A DNA stretch of 64,000 nt from Roseicella frigidaeris (GCF_003258945.1 NZ_QLIX01000002.1:496843-560842); one strand, 5' to 3'; numbered from the stretch's first letter, positions 42,191-50,788 are shown. Notes: generated by a model not told the origin, from the sequence alone. Translations and numbers: made by a program.

Positions 42191-42226
42191 TGGCCATCCT
42201 CCCGCGCTGCTCGGGCCGCGATGTTC

Positions 42227-42269
42227 GGTCGCCCGACCAAATCTCGACGGGCGGACCCGTCCGTGTCAA
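42227..42269 (-). promoter_or_regulatory. Promoter and operators of the flavin oxidase gene
   Basis: On the minus strand a perfect -35 TTGACA (42269-42264) is followed 17-18 bp later by a weak -10 (GAGATT, about 42245-42240). Between them lies a perfect inverted repeat GACGGG-CGGA-CCCGTC (42246-42261). Just past the -10, GGTCG-CC-CGACC (42227-42238) is a second perfect palindrome with A/T-paired flanks, typical of TetR operators. On the plus strand, TATAGG at 42286 could be the TetR -10. Confidence 0.6.
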
Positions 42270-42310
42270 GCAGGAGGCCGCGCGCTATAGGGTCTGGCAG
42301 GGGCGAGGCA

Positions 42311-42985
42311 ATGGACGGATCGAGGATGACGGTAACCGAGCAAACCAGGCCCGCCGCGACGGAGGGTCCCGCCAGCGTACGCGACCGCATCCTGGATGTC
42401 GCGCAGTCGCTGTTCTCCGAGCAGGGCTATGCCGCCACCTCGACCCGGGCGATCGCCCAACGCGCCGAAGTGAACCTCGCCCAGCTGCACTATCATTTCG
42501 GAGCCAAGCGCGATCTCTTCAAGGCGGCCTATCTGCGCGGCGCCAGCCAGGTGACCGAAGCCCGCCGCTCCGCCCTGGCCGAGGCCCGGGCGGCGCATGG
42601 CGGCGGGCCGATCCCGCTCGAGGAGCTGGTCCGCCGCTTCGTCACGCCCTTCATGCTGAACGGCCAGACGCCGGAGGGGCGGGCCACCATGCGCATGCAT
42701 GCCCGGCTGCATACCGAGCCGGACGACATCTCGAAGGAGGTGCTGAGCGCCGTCTACGACGAGACGACGCTCGACTATCTCGGCGAGTTCGCCCGCGTGC
42801 TGCCGCATCTCGATCGGCAATCCTTGTGCTGGCGGGTCTATTTCATGATGGGCGCCTATCGCTACACCCTGCTGCGCACCGGCCGGCTGGAGATGATGTC
42901 GGACGGCGCCTGCGACAGCGGCGATTTCGAGCGGGCCGTCACGGAGATCCTGCCTTTCCTCTGCGCCGGCCTCGCCGCGCCCTGA
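42311..42985 (+). CDS. TetR/AcrR family transcriptional repressor
   Basis: A 224-residue TetR-type regulator. The HTH domain reads RDRILDVAQSLFSEQGYAAT, STRAIAQRAEVNLAQLHYHF, GAKRDLFKAAYLRG (about 25-80). The C-terminal ligand and dimer domain is helical and matches the DUF1956/CerR-like type. The ATG at 42311 has GGGGCGAGG upstream; a second ATG at 42326 is possible. It is divergent from the flavin oxidase, and palindromes in the shared promoter suggest autoregulation and repression of that gene. Confidence 0.92.
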   Translation: MDGSRMTVTEQTRPAATEGPASVRDRILDVAQSLFSEQGYAATSTRAIAQRAEVNLAQLHYHFGAKRDLFKAAYLRGASQVTEARRSALAEARAAHGGGPIPLEELVRRFVTPFMLNGQTPEGRATMRMHARLHTEPDDISKEVLSAVYDETTLDYLGEFARVLPHLDRQSLCWRVYFMMGAYRYTLLRTGRLEMMSDGACDSGDFERAVTEILPFLCAGLAAP

Positions 42986-42993
42986 CCCGCCCG

Positions 42994-43037
42994 CCCTGGC
43001 GCGCCCACCCTTGGCGCGCCCAGCCTTGGCGCGCCGG
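42994..43037. repeat. Three-copy 15-bp tandem repeat
   Basis: Three successive copies of a (C)CTTGGCGCGCCCA-like unit fill most of the gap between the convergent TetR and aldo/keto reductase genes. Each contains GGCGCGCC, an 8-bp palindrome. It may act as a crude terminator or simply be slippage-prone DNA. Confidence 0.65.
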
Positions 43038-43048
43038 TGGCCGGGCAC

Positions 43049-44059
43049 CTACCCGACCACCGGCACCCGGCCCTCGATCGGGTATTGCGGGTCGTTGTAG
43101 CCAGGGGTCGAGGGATGGCCTGGCGGCACCAGGCGATCGATCAGCGCCTCGTCCTCGGCGGTGAAGCGGTAGTCGAGCGCCGCGAGGTAGTCCTCCAGGT
43201 GCTGCTCGGTGCGCGGGCCGAGGATGCAGCCGGTGACGAGCCGGTTGTTCAGCACCCAGGCGATGGCGAGATGCGCCGCCGAGCCGCCCTTCGCCGCGGC
43301 ATGGTCGCGGATGCGCTGCGCGATCTCGAGCGACTCCGGCCGCAGCTCGGTCTCCAGCAGGCGGCGGTCCTGGCGGCCGGCGCGGCTGCCCGGCTCCGGC
43401 GCCTCGCCGGGGCGGTATTTCGCCGTCAGCACGCCGCGCGCCAGCGGCGAATAGGGGAGGATGCCGAGACCGCAATGCGCCGCGGCCGGGAGCTGCTCGA
43501 CCTCCGGCTGGCGGTTCATGGCGTTGTAATAGGGCTGCGAGACCACCGGCCGGTCGATGCCGAGCCCGTCGCAGAGCCGGCAGATCTCGGCGATCCGCCA
43601 GCCCCGGTAGTTGGAGACGCCGAAATGCCGGATCTTGCCGGCCCGGACGAGGTCGCCGAGCGCCCGCACCGTCACCTCCAGCGGCGTCGCAGGGTCCTCC
43701 TTGTGCAGGTAGAGGATGTCGATGAAGTCGGTGCCAAGGCGGCGCAGGCAGGCCTCGGTCCCCTGCATCACCCATTTGCGGGAGAGGCCGCCTTCGTTCG
43801 GCCCCTTCCCCACCCGGTTGGCGATCTTGGTCGCCAGCACCCAGGCATGGCGGTTGCCGGCGATGGCGGCGCCGACCACCTCCTCGGACCGGCCGGCATT
43901 GTAGCCATCGGCGGTGTCGAGGATGTTGATCCCGGCCGCGGCCGCGCGGGCGATCAGCCGCCCGCTGGTCGCGGCATCGGTCGGGCCGCCGAACATCATG
44001 GTGCCGAGGCAGTAGCGGCTGACCGAGAGGCCGCTGCGGCCGAGCGTGCGGTACTCCAT
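43049..44059 (-). CDS. Aldo/keto reductase
   Basis: A 336-residue NADPH-dependent aldo/keto reductase of the YghZ/Kvbeta-like type. It has LGRSGLSVSRYCLGTMMFGG, the catalytic Asp and Tyr in NILDTADGYNAGRSEEVVG, the catalytic Lys in WVLATKI, and the third His region IDILYLHKEDPATPLE. GVSNYRGW and the C-terminal cofactor segment complete the barrel. GGGGAGAGCC precedes the ATG. It is convergent with the TetR gene; substrate unknown. Confidence 0.93.
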   Translation of the reverse strand: MEYRTLGRSGLSVSRYCLGTMMFGGPTDAATSGRLIARAAAAGINILDTADGYNAGRSEEVVGAAIAGNRHAWVLATKIANRVGKGPNEGGLSRKWVMQGTEACLRRLGTDFIDILYLHKEDPATPLEVTVRALGDLVRAGKIRHFGVSNYRGWRIAEICRLCDGLGIDRPVVSQPYYNAMNRQPEVEQLPAAAHCGLGILPYSPLARGVLTAKYRPGEAPEPGSRAGRQDRRLLETELRPESLEIAQRIRDHAAAKGGSAAHLAIAWVLNNRLVTGCILGPRTEQHLEDYLAALDYRFTAEDEALIDRLVPPGHPSTPGYNDPQYPIEGRVPVVG

Positions 44060-44127
44060 GGCGGCTCTCCCCTGCAGGCGACGAGGCTCGCCGTGCCGCG
44101 GGGGAAGGTCAAGCGGACCGGCGATCC

Positions 44128-45387
44128 TCAGGCCATGGCGTAGCGCGACAAGGCCAGGTCGTCGGCGGCGATCTCCGGCGCGCGGCCGGTCATCAGGTCG
44201 GCGAGCAGCCGGCCGCTGCCGCAGGCCATGGTCCAGCCGAGCGTGCCATGGCCGGTGTTGAGGTGCAGGTTGCGGTAGCGGGTCGAGCCCACCACCGGCG
44301 TGCCGTCCGGCGTCATCGGCCGCAGCCCGGTCCAGAAGCTCGCCGCGGCGATGTCGCCGCCGCGCGGGAAGAGGTCGCCGACCGAATAGGCCAGCGTCTC
44401 GCGCCGCGGCTTGCGCAGCCGCAGCGAGAAGCCGGCGAGCTCGGCCGTGCCGCCGACCCGGATGCGGTCGCCGAGCCGGGTGATCGCCACCTTGTAGGTC
44501 TCGTCCATCACGGTCGAGACCGGGGCGCCGGCCTCCTCGGTCACCGGCAGGGTGAGCGAGTAGCCCTTCACCGGATAGACCGGCACCGCCACCTGCAGCG
44601 GCCGCAGCAGCGCCGGCGAGTAGCTGCCCATGGCGACCACATAGGCATCCGCCGTCACCCGGCCCTGGTCCGTGGCGACGCCGGTGATGCGGTCCCCCTC
44701 GCGCTCGAGCGCCCGCACCGTGACGCCCTGGCGGAAGACGACGCCGCGGGCGGCGGCCAGGGCGGCGAGGCGCTGGGTGAAGAGATGCGCGTCGCCGGTC
44801 TCGTCGCCCGGCAGGCGCAGGCCGCCGACGAACTTGCCGGGCACCAGGCCGAGCGCCGGCTCGGCGCCGATGCAGCCGGCCGCGTCCAGCACCTCGTAGG
44901 GCACGTGATAGGCATCGAGCACCGCGGTGTCGCCGCCGACGGCATCGAGCTGCTTCTGGGTGCGGAAGAGCTGCAGCGTGCCCTTGCTGCGCTCGTCATA
45001 GGCGATGCCGGTTTCGGCCCGCAGGTCGCGCAGCATGTCGCGGCTGTATTCGGCGAGGCGCACCATGCGGGACTTGTTGGTGCCGTAGGCCGCCTCGGTG
45101 CAATTGGCGAGCATCTGGCCGAGCCAGCGATAGAGCCCGTGGTCGAGCTGCGGCCAGAGCACGAAGGGCCGGTGGCGCATCATCAGCCATTTCAGCGCCT
45201 TGATGGGAATGCCCGGCCCGGCCCAGGGGGCGGAATAGCCCGGCGAGACCTGGCCCGCATTGGCGAAGCTGGTCTCCATGCCGGCGGCCGGCTGGCGGTC
45301 GAGCACCGTCACCTCGTGCCCCGCCTTCGCCAGGTACCAGGCGCTCGTCACGCCGACCACGCCGCTGCCCAGGATCAGGACCCGCAT
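44128..45387 (-). CDS. dadA: D-amino acid dehydrogenase (DadA-type FAD oxidoreductase)
   Basis: A 419-residue flavoprotein that oxidatively deaminates D-amino acids to 2-keto acids and passes electrons to the respiratory chain. It starts [20 protein letters not shown] with the FAD dinucleotide motif, followed by [19 protein letters not shown] and [14 protein letters not shown]. The C-terminal FAD segment [18 protein letters not shown] precedes [19 protein letters not shown]. Start 45387 follows GGAGGCGGCG; an upstream in-frame ATG (45435) is unlikely. It is divergent from an Lrp-type gene, as in other bacteria where Lrp-like regulators control dad genes. Confidence 0.93.
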   Translation of the reverse strand: MRVLILGSGVVGVTSAWYLAKAGHEVTVLDRQPAAGMETSFANAGQVSPGYSAPWAGPGIPIKALKWLMMRHRPFVLWPQLDHGLYRWLGQMLANCTEAAYGTNKSRMVRLAEYSRDMLRDLRAETGIAYDERSKGTLQLFRTQKQLDAVGGDTAVLDAYHVPYEVLDAAGCIGAEPALGLVPGKFVGGLRLPGDETGDAHLFTQRLAALAAARGVVFRQGVTVRALEREGDRITGVATDQGRVTADAYVVAMGSYSPALLRPLQVAVPVYPVKGYSLTLPVTEEAGAPVSTVMDETYKVAITRLGDRIRVGGTAELAGFSLRLRKPRRETLAYSVGDLFPRGGDIAAASFWTGLRPMTPDGTPVVGSTRYRNLHLNTGHGTLGWTMACGSGRLLADLMTGRAPEIAADDLALSRYAMA

Positions 45388-45485
45388 CGCCGCCTCCGTT
45401 GGTTCGCCGCAAAGACTATCGAAGGGGATCAGCAAATTTCACGCCGATGCGCCGAATCCTCTGCCGGGTCCCGCCGATCTGCCGC

Positions 45486-45962
45486 ATGATCGACGACGGA
45501 TTCGCAGATAATTCGATGCATGCGCTGGACGACACCGACCGCGCCATCCTCCGGCAGTTGCGGGCGGATGGGCGGATGAGCAATGCCGCCCTGGCCGAGG
45601 CGGTCGGGCTCTCGCCCTCGGCCTGCCTCAGGCGGCTGCGGCTGCTGGAGCACCGTGGCGTGATCCGCGGCTATACGGCGATCATCGAGGAGGCGGCGCC
45701 GCGCGAGGGCGTGGTGGTGATCGTCCAGATCACGCTCGAGCGGCAGACCGATGCCAGCATGCAGCGCTTCGAGACGGCGGTGCGCCGCTGCCCGGAGGTG
45801 CGCGAGTGCTACCTGATGACCGGGATGTCGGATTACCTGCTGCGGGTCGAGGCGCGCGACGCGGCGGATTACGAGCGCATCCACAAGGAGGTGCTCTCCC
45901 GCCTGCCCGGCGTGGCGCGCATCCAGTCGAGCTTTGCGATCCGCAGCATCGTCCGGGGCTGA
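45486..45962 (+). CDS. Lrp/AsnC family transcriptional regulator
   Basis: A 158-residue feast/famine regulator. The HTH runs LDDTDRAILRQLRADGRMSN, AALAEAVGLSPSACLRRLRL; the C-terminal ligand (RAM/ACT-like) domain contains VVVIVQITLERQTDASMQRF and ECYLMTGMSDYLLRVEARD. Start 45486 or 45516 are both possible; neither has a strong ribosome-binding site. It is divergent from dadA, with 98 bp between starts including an AT-rich GCAAATTTC. It probably activates or represses dadA in response to amino acids (inference). Confidence 0.92.
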   Translation: MIDDGFADNSMHALDDTDRAILRQLRADGRMSNAALAEAVGLSPSACLRRLRLLEHRGVIRGYTAIIEEAAPREGVVVIVQITLERQTDASMQRFETAVRRCPEVRECYLMTGMSDYLLRVEARDAADYERIHKEVLSRLPGVARIQSSFAIRSIVRG

Positions 45963-45987
45963 CCCGCGCCGCGCCCGGGACGGCGGA

Positions 45988-46064
45988 TGGCGCGCCCGGC
46001 AGGACTTGAACCTGCGACCCCACGCTTAGAAGGCGCGTGCTCTATCCAGCTGAGCTACGGGCGC
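45988..46064 (-). tRNA. tRNA-Arg (anticodon UCU)
   Basis: The 77-base reverse-strand sequence folds as a tRNA. The acceptor stem GCGCCCG pairs with CGGGCGC. The D arm is AGCTCAGCTGGATAGAGC. The anticodon loop CTTCTAA gives anticodon TCT. The T arm holds GGTTCAAGTCC. The discriminator is G, and CCA is encoded. It reads AGA codons, rare in this GC-rich genome. Confidence 0.96.
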
Positions 46065-46095
46065 TTGCAGCCGTCCCGGCCGAGCCGGGCCGGCC

Positions 46096-46416
46096 TCAAT
46101 GGGTCCAGTTCTCGGTCCGGCCGTAGCGGAAATTATCGGCATAGACCTTGGCCTTGATCCGGACCGGCTTCGGCTCCTCAACCTCATAGGGCAGGCCGTT
46201 CGCCTCGGCATAGGCCACCGCCTCCTCGCGCGTGGCGAAGCGCAGCCGGAGCTGGCCACGGGTGTCGCCGGAGCCGGCCCAGCCCATCAGCGGGTCCAGG
46301 TCCTGCCGCTCGCCCGGGGCGAATTCCAGCATCCATTCCTGGCTGCGGCCCTTGCCCGACTGCATGGCACTGCGGGGCGGCATGAAGATGCGGGCGATCT
46401 GGGACGGGCCGGGCAT
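46096..46416 (-). CDS. NADH dehydrogenase accessory subunit, NDUFS4 type (ETC complex I conserved region)
   Basis: A 106-residue soluble accessory subunit of respiratory complex I, homologous to mitochondrial NDUFS4 (AQDQ/18 kDa). The pattern ARIFMPPRSAMQSGKGRSQE, WMLEFAPGERQDLDPLMGWA, LRLRFATREEAVAYAEANGL and KVYADNFRYGRTENWTH is characteristic. ATG 46416 is chosen because AAGGA lies 6 bases upstream; ATG 46422 would be too close. The protein is confined to alphaproteobacteria and eukaryotes as far as I know. The gene lies between two tRNA genes on the same strand. Confidence 0.93.
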   Translation of the reverse strand: MPGPSQIARIFMPPRSAMQSGKGRSQEWMLEFAPGERQDLDPLMGWAGSGDTRGQLRLRFATREEAVAYAEANGLPYEVEEPKPVRIKAKVYADNFRYGRTENWTH

Positions 46417-46454
46417 GGTCATTCCTTGAAGGCGCGACTCGAGGTTGGCGCGAC

Positions 46455-46528
46455 TCGGGGCGGCGGGATTCGAACCCACGACCTCCTGTACCCAAAACAG
46501 GCGCGCTACCAGGCTGCGCCACACCCCG
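46455..46528 (-). tRNA. tRNA-Pro (anticodon UGG)
   Basis: The 74-base reverse-strand sequence folds as a tRNA. The acceptor stem CGGGGTG pairs with CGCCCCG (one G-T pair). The D arm includes GCGCAGCCTGGTAGCGC. The anticodon loop TTTGGGT gives anticodon TGG. The T arm has GGTTCGAATCC, and the discriminator is A. No CCA is encoded, so it must be added enzymatically. Confidence 0.95.
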
Positions 46529-46603
46529 CGCGGGGGCGCACCCTATGGGCGTCGGGCCTCCGGGGCAATGGGCAGCCGACGGATTGATGCCACGGGGGCG
46601 GGG

Positions 46604-47089
46604 TCAGGGTGCGTTGCCGAAGATCCGCTGCAGCACCTGGTCCCCCACCCGCAGGCCGAGCCGCTCCGCCGTGCCCGCCGCCAGCTCCAGCGTCGCCCGC
46701 ACCGGCCCCCGGCTCTCGATCGTCGCCAGGGATTGCGGCACCGTGCGCTCGGCGATCCGCTGGATGCGCCCATCGGCACGGATGAAGACCATGTCGAGGG
46801 AGGTGATGGTGTTGCGCATCCACATCGCCGATTCCCGCGGCGCCCCCCAGTCGAACAGCATCCCCTCCGCCGGGCCGACGCCGGGGCGGAACATCAGCCC
46901 GACCATCTGCTGGTCCGGGGTCAGCGCCATCTCGACCCGGAAGTCATGCCGCACCCCGTCGCGGGTGACGATCACCAGCTGCTCCTCCGGCAGCTTCGGC
47001 TGCGGGCCGGTCTGGGCCGGCGCCCGGCCGGGCAGGGCGAGCTGCGCCGCCAGCAGGGCGGCGCCGGCGAGGAAGGAACGTCGCATCAT
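46604..47089 (-). CDS. DUF192 family exported protein
   Basis: A 161-residue protein with a signal peptide (RRSFLAGAALLAAQLALPGR, cleaved near APAQ). The DUF192 core has VEMALTPDQQMVGLMFRPGV, GMLFDWGAPRESAMWMRNT and SLDMVFIRADGRIQRI, ending with ELAAGTAERLGLRVGDQV. DUF192 proteins are small secreted or periplasmic proteins of unknown function. The start has no strong ribosome-binding site. It lies downstream of the tRNA-Pro gene region and is divergent from an alpha/beta hydrolase. Confidence 0.9.
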   Translation of the reverse strand: MMRRSFLAGAALLAAQLALPGRAPAQTGPQPKLPEEQLVIVTRDGVRHDFRVEMALTPDQQMVGLMFRPGVGPAEGMLFDWGAPRESAMWMRNTITSLDMVFIRADGRIQRIAERTVPQSLATIESRGPVRATLELAAGTAERLGLRVGDQVLQRIFGNAP

Positions 47090-47167
47090 GGCGGCAGCTT
47101 GCCATCCGCGCCGCGGCCGGCCAACGCCCCTTCCCCGCCGCCCGGGCCTGCGCGCATGCTGCCGCGC

Positions 47168-48061
47168 ATGACCGAACTCCGCACCGTGCAGACCCCGACC
47201 CTCGAGATCGCCTATGAGGAGCATGGGCCGGCGGATGGCCAGCCGGTGCTGCTGCTGCATGGCTTCCCCTATGCCCCCCGCGGCTACGACGCGGTGGTGC
47301 CGCCCCTGGTGGCCGCGGGGCGGCGGGTGATCCTGCCCTATCTCCGCGGCTACGGCCCGACCCGGTTCCTCGCCGCCGAGACCCCGCGCTCCGGCCAGCA
47401 GGCGGCGCTGGGCAAGGATCTCCTCGACCTGCTCGATGCCCTGGCGATCCCGCAAGCGGTGCTCGCCGGCTATGACTGGGGCGGCCGGGCGGCCTGCGTC
47501 GTCGCCGCGCTCTGGCCGGCGCGCTGCGCCGGGCTGGTGAGCTGCACCGGCTACAACATCCAGGACATCGCCGCCTCCGTGCATCCGGCCTCGCCGGAGC
47601 AGGAGCACCGCTACTGGTACCAGTACTACTTCCACACCGAGCGCGGCCGGGCCGGCCTCGCGGCCAACCGCGCGGCCATCGCCCGGCTGCTCTGGCGCCT
47701 CTGGTCGCCGCATTGGGATTTCGACGAGGCCAGCTTCGCGGCCAGCGCGGCCGCCTTCGACAATCCCGATTTCGTCGAGGTGGTCATCCAATCCTACCGC
47801 CATCGCTACGGCTACGCGCCGGGCGATCCGGCGCTGGAGCCGCTGGAGGCGGCGCTGTCGGCACAGCCCCCCATCGTCGTGCCGACCATCGCGCCGCATG
47901 GCGAGGCGGATGGCGTCGGGCCGGTGGAGGGCTCGGCCGGCCATGCCCGCTTCTTCACCGGCCCCTATGAGCGCCGGGTGCTGCCGGGGGTGGGCCACAA
48001 CGTTCCGCAGGAGGCGCCGGCCGCCTTCGCCCGCTGCATCCTCGACCTGCCGCCTGGCTGA
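47168..48061 (+). CDS. Alpha/beta hydrolase (epoxide hydrolase/haloalkane dehalogenase-like)
   Basis: A 297-residue hydrolase. The oxyanion motif is LLLHGFPYAP; the nucleophile elbow is AGYDWGGRAA, with Asp rather than Ser as nucleophile, the hallmark of epoxide hydrolases and dehalogenases. The cap region includes HRYWYQYYFHTERG, and the catalytic His is in GVGHNVPQEAP. A role in detoxifying epoxides or halogenated compounds is plausible but not proven. ATG 47156 is an alternative start 12 bases upstream. It is convergent with another hydrolase. Confidence 0.87.
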   Translation: MTELRTVQTPTLEIAYEEHGPADGQPVLLLHGFPYAPRGYDAVVPPLVAAGRRVILPYLRGYGPTRFLAAETPRSGQQAALGKDLLDLLDALAIPQAVLAGYDWGGRAACVVAALWPARCAGLVSCTGYNIQDIAASVHPASPEQEHRYWYQYYFHTERGRAGLAANRAAIARLLWRLWSPHWDFDEASFAASAAAFDNPDFVEVVIQSYRHRYGYAPGDPALEPLEAALSAQPPIVVPTIAPHGEADGVGPVEGSAGHARFFTGPYERRVLPGVGHNVPQEAPAAFARCILDLPPG

Positions 48062-48106
48062 CCGCGCCGCGCCCGCCCCGCGCAGCCCGGACCGCCCCTG
48101 GCTGGC

Positions 48107-49012
48107 TCAGGTCCGGCGCGGCTGACCGCCGACGGCCGGCGCGGCCGGGATCGGGCCGGTGCCCACGAAGCGCGCGATGTCGCGCAGCATCGGCGCCGCG
48201 CTCGGCAGCCAGGGGCCCGAGGCCAGCAGGTCGAGATGCCCGAAGCCCGGATAGACGATGGCCTCGACCGGCGTGCCCGCCGCCCTCGCCGCCTCGGCGA
48301 GCAGCCGCGTCTCCCGCGGCGGCACGACGAAATCGAGGCTGCCGGCGAGCAGGAGCAGCGGCGGCGTGTCGGGGCCGAGCCGGCGCGTCGCCGGCGCGGC
48401 CTCGCGCACGCTCGGCGGAAAGACGGCGCTCAGCAGCGGCCAGTCCATGCAGCGCTCGGTGAAGAGTCCGGCGATGCCGATGGCCCCCTGCACGGCCTCG
48501 GGCGGCAGGCCGGCCGAGGCGACGTAGCGCCGGTCCACGGCGAGCTTCACCGCGTTGTAGGCGCCGGCCGAATGGCCGGCAAAGTAGAGTCGCCCCGGAT
48601 CGCCGCCGCGCTGCGCGACGTTCCGATGCGCCCAGAGCGCGGCCTCGGCGCCGTCCTCGAGGAAATTGGGGAAGCAGGCATCGGGCGCCAGCCGGTAATT
48701 GGCCGAGATCACCACCGCCCCCCGCGCCGCCAGGCGGCGCGCGAAGAGCATGTCCTGCAGCTCGTCCTTCCGCCCGACCTGCCAGCCGCCGCCATGGAAG
48801 TAGAGGATCACCGGCAGCGGCCCGGTGGCGGTCGCGGGATGATAGACGTCGAGCAGCGCCTCCGCGCGCGGCGCATAGGCGATGTCGCGCTCGACCGCGA
48901 TCTCCGGCCCGCCGAGATCCGGCAGCCCGCCTGGGATGCAGTTGGCAAGCAGCAGGCACGCGCCCGCCCCTGTGCCGCGCACAAGCGCGCGGCGCCCGTA
49001 TCTCTCCCGCAT
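48107..49012 (-). CDS. Alpha/beta hydrolase (carboxylesterase/HSL-like), possibly membrane-anchored
   Basis: A 301-residue serine hydrolase with HGGGWQVGRK (oxyanion hole), GHSAGAYNAVKLA (nucleophile Ser), an Asp in LLLAGSLDFVVPP and His in YPGFGHLDLLASG. The N-terminus (RRALVRGTGAGACLLLANC) is a short hydrophobic segment with nearby Cys residues, so lipoprotein or membrane anchoring is possible, though the lipobox is atypical. Start 49012 follows AAGGAGACCG. Esterase substrate unknown. A 308-bp gap separates it from the GntP gene. Confidence 0.88.
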   Translation of the reverse strand: MRERYGRRALVRGTGAGACLLLANCIPGGLPDLGGPEIAVERDIAYAPRAEALLDVYHPATATGPLPVILYFHGGGWQVGRKDELQDMLFARRLAARGAVVISANYRLAPDACFPNFLEDGAEAALWAHRNVAQRGGDPGRLYFAGHSAGAYNAVKLAVDRRYVASAGLPPEAVQGAIGIAGLFTERCMDWPLLSAVFPPSVREAAPATRRLGPDTPPLLLLAGSLDFVVPPRETRLLAEAARAAGTPVEAIVYPGFGHLDLLASGPWLPSAAPMLRDIARFVGTGPIPAAPAVGGQPRRT

Positions 49013-49288
49013 CGGTCTCCTTCCGGCGCCCGGCATGGCGCAGTCGTGAGGCGGAATGCGGGGGCGGACAGACTGTTGCGAAATCGATAAGACACGCCGC
49101 CGTGACGCCGTAACGAAAAGGCGAGCCACGCCGGAGGCGCGTGTCCGCGGCGAATCTTATGTGTTTTCAGGCGATTCGGCTTGGCCAGCCCCGCCATCGG
49201 CGGCAGCCTCGCCCGCCGGCGCCTTGGGCTGCTCACCGCCTGTCCGGCCGGTGCCTTCGTCCTGGTGTTCCGGGCATCGCCACCCGGT
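49013..49288. other. Gene-free stretch between hydrolase and gntP genes
   Basis: No convincing gene is seen. The part near 49070-49165 is less GC-rich (for example around GCGAATCTTATGTGTTTTC) and probably holds the promoter of the minus-strand hydrolase. Open frames across it have shadow-like composition. Confidence 0.5.
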
Positions 49289-49318
49289 CGGGCTTCGGCT
49301 TCAGGCCGAGGCTGCCCG
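49289..49318 (-). terminator. Hairpin downstream of the GntP permease gene
   Basis: CGGGC...GCCCG encloses an inner stem CTTCGGC/GCCGAGG with one G-T pair and a short TTCAG-type loop, 3 bp beyond the gntP stop. No T-run follows on the transcribed side. Confidence 0.45.
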
Positions 49319-49320
49319 GA

Positions 49321-50712
49321 TCAGACGAGGCCGGTCAGGTAGTAGAGCCCGATCACCGCGAACACCGCCGTGGTCTTCAGCAGCGTGACCACGAAGATGT
49401 CGCCATAGCTCTGCCGGTGCGTCAGACCGGTGACCGCGAGCAGGGTGATCACCGCGCCGTTGTGCGGCAACGTGTCCATGCCGCCGCTCGCCATGGCCGC
49501 GACGCGGTGCAGCACCTCGAAGGGAATGCTGGCGGCGCTGGCCGCTGCCTTGAACTGCTCCGCCATGGCCGCGAGCGCGATGCTCATGCCGCCGCTGGCC
49601 GAGCCGGTGATGCCGGCGAGCGCCGTCACCGTGACCGCGGTGTTCACCAGCGGATTGGGGATCGCCGACAAGGCCTCGCGGATCGCCAGGAAGCCCGGCA
49701 GCGCCGCGATCACCGCACCGAAGCCATATTCCGAGGCGGTGTTCATGCTGGCCAGCAGCGCGCCGGCGACGGCGGCCCGGCTGCCCTCGGCGAAGCGGCC
49801 GGCGATGCCGCGCCAGGCGAAGGCGAACACCGTCAGGATGCCGCAGAGCAGCGCCAGCTCCACCGCCCAGATCGCCGCCACCGATGGTATGGCGATGGTG
49901 ATCGGCTCCGCCAGCCCGGCGAGGTGCGTCGTATGGCTCGGCCCATAGAGCACCGGGATGAGGCGGGTGAAGGCGAGGTTCGCCAGGAACACCACGATCA
50001 GCGGCGCGACGGCGAGGCCGGGATGCACCAGCCGCGCATCGGCTGCGCGTTCCGGCTCGTTGGTATGGCCCTTGCCGTAGCCTTCGCCGCGTGCCGCCGC
50101 CTGGCGCACCCGCCAGGACAGATAGGCGAGGCCGGCCGCGAAGATGAAGGCCGCCCCGGCGAGGCCGAGGATGGGCGCCGCCCAGGCATCGGTCTCGAAG
50201 AAGGTGCTCGGGATGATGTTCTGGATCTGCGGCGTCCCGGGCAGCGCATCCATCGTGTAGCTGAAGGCGCCGAGCGCGATGGTGCCGGGGATGAGGCGCT
50301 TCGGGATGTCCGCCTGGCGGAAGGCCTCGGCGGCGAAGGGATAGACCGCGAAGACGACGACGAAGAGCGAGACGCCGCCATAGGTGAGCAGGTTGCAGAC
50401 GAGGACGATGGAGAGGATCGCCCGGCCGCGCCCGACCAGGCCGATGACGGCCGAGACGATGGCCCGGGAGAAGCCGGAGAGCTCGATCAGCTTGCCGAAG
50501 ACGGCACCCAGCATGAAGGCGGGGAAGTAGAGCCTGACGAAGCCGACCATCTTCTCCATGAAGAGGCCGGTATAGACCGGCAGCACCGCCGCCGGATCGG
50601 TGAGCAGCACGGCACCGAGCGCAGCCACGGGCGCGAAGAGGATGACGCTGTAGCCGCGATAGGCGACCAGCATCAGGAAGCCGAGCGCGAGGAGCGCGAT
50701 GACGAGGCTCAT
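49321..50712 (-). CDS. GntP family permease (gluconate/organic acid:H+ symporter)
   Basis: A 463-residue membrane protein with about 12 hydrophobic helices. The N-terminus MSLVIALLALGFLMLVAYRG, then FMLGAVFGKLIELSGFSRAI and LVCNLLTYGGVSLFVVVFAV match the gluconate/GntP or citrate-like family, as does the C-terminal ALAGITGSASGGMSIALAAM. Start 50712 follows GGGAGAAGG. Transported substrate is likely a hydroxy or carboxylic acid (family inference). It lies 76 bp downstream of the frameshifted deacetylase gene, on the same strand. Confidence 0.9.
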   Translation of the reverse strand: MSLVIALLALGFLMLVAYRGYSVILFAPVAALGAVLLTDPAAVLPVYTGLFMEKMVGFVRLYFPAFMLGAVFGKLIELSGFSRAIVSAVIGLVGRGRAILSIVLVCNLLTYGGVSLFVVVFAVYPFAAEAFRQADIPKRLIPGTIALGAFSYTMDALPGTPQIQNIIPSTFFETDAWAAPILGLAGAAFIFAAGLAYLSWRVRQAAARGEGYGKGHTNEPERAADARLVHPGLAVAPLIVVFLANLAFTRLIPVLYGPSHTTHLAGLAEPITIAIPSVAAIWAVELALLCGILTVFAFAWRGIAGRFAEGSRAAVAGALLASMNTASEYGFGAVIAALPGFLAIREALSAIPNPLVNTAVTVTALAGITGSASGGMSIALAAMAEQFKAAASAASIPFEVLHRVAAMASGGMDTLPHNGAVITLLAVTGLTHRQSYGDIFVVTLLKTTAVFAVIGLYYLTGLV

Positions 50713-50788
50713 GGGCCTTCTCCCGGAGGCGGGGCCCTGCCCCTCATGCGCCGCAACCGCCGGGCGCCGCGCCGGTTCCGCCCGCGGG

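Noticed and set aside
40322-42310. Very long plus-strand open frame upstream of and continuous with the tetR gene
   Set aside because: It is antisense to a VOC gene and a flavin oxidase with strong family motifs; the translation is Gly/Ala/Arg-biased and only the tetR part (from 42311) is real.
49150-49320. A third copy of the type A repeat near 49159
   Set aside because: GTGTTTTCAGGCGATTC resembles the linker, but neither the CTAG ends nor the 12-bp stem is present.
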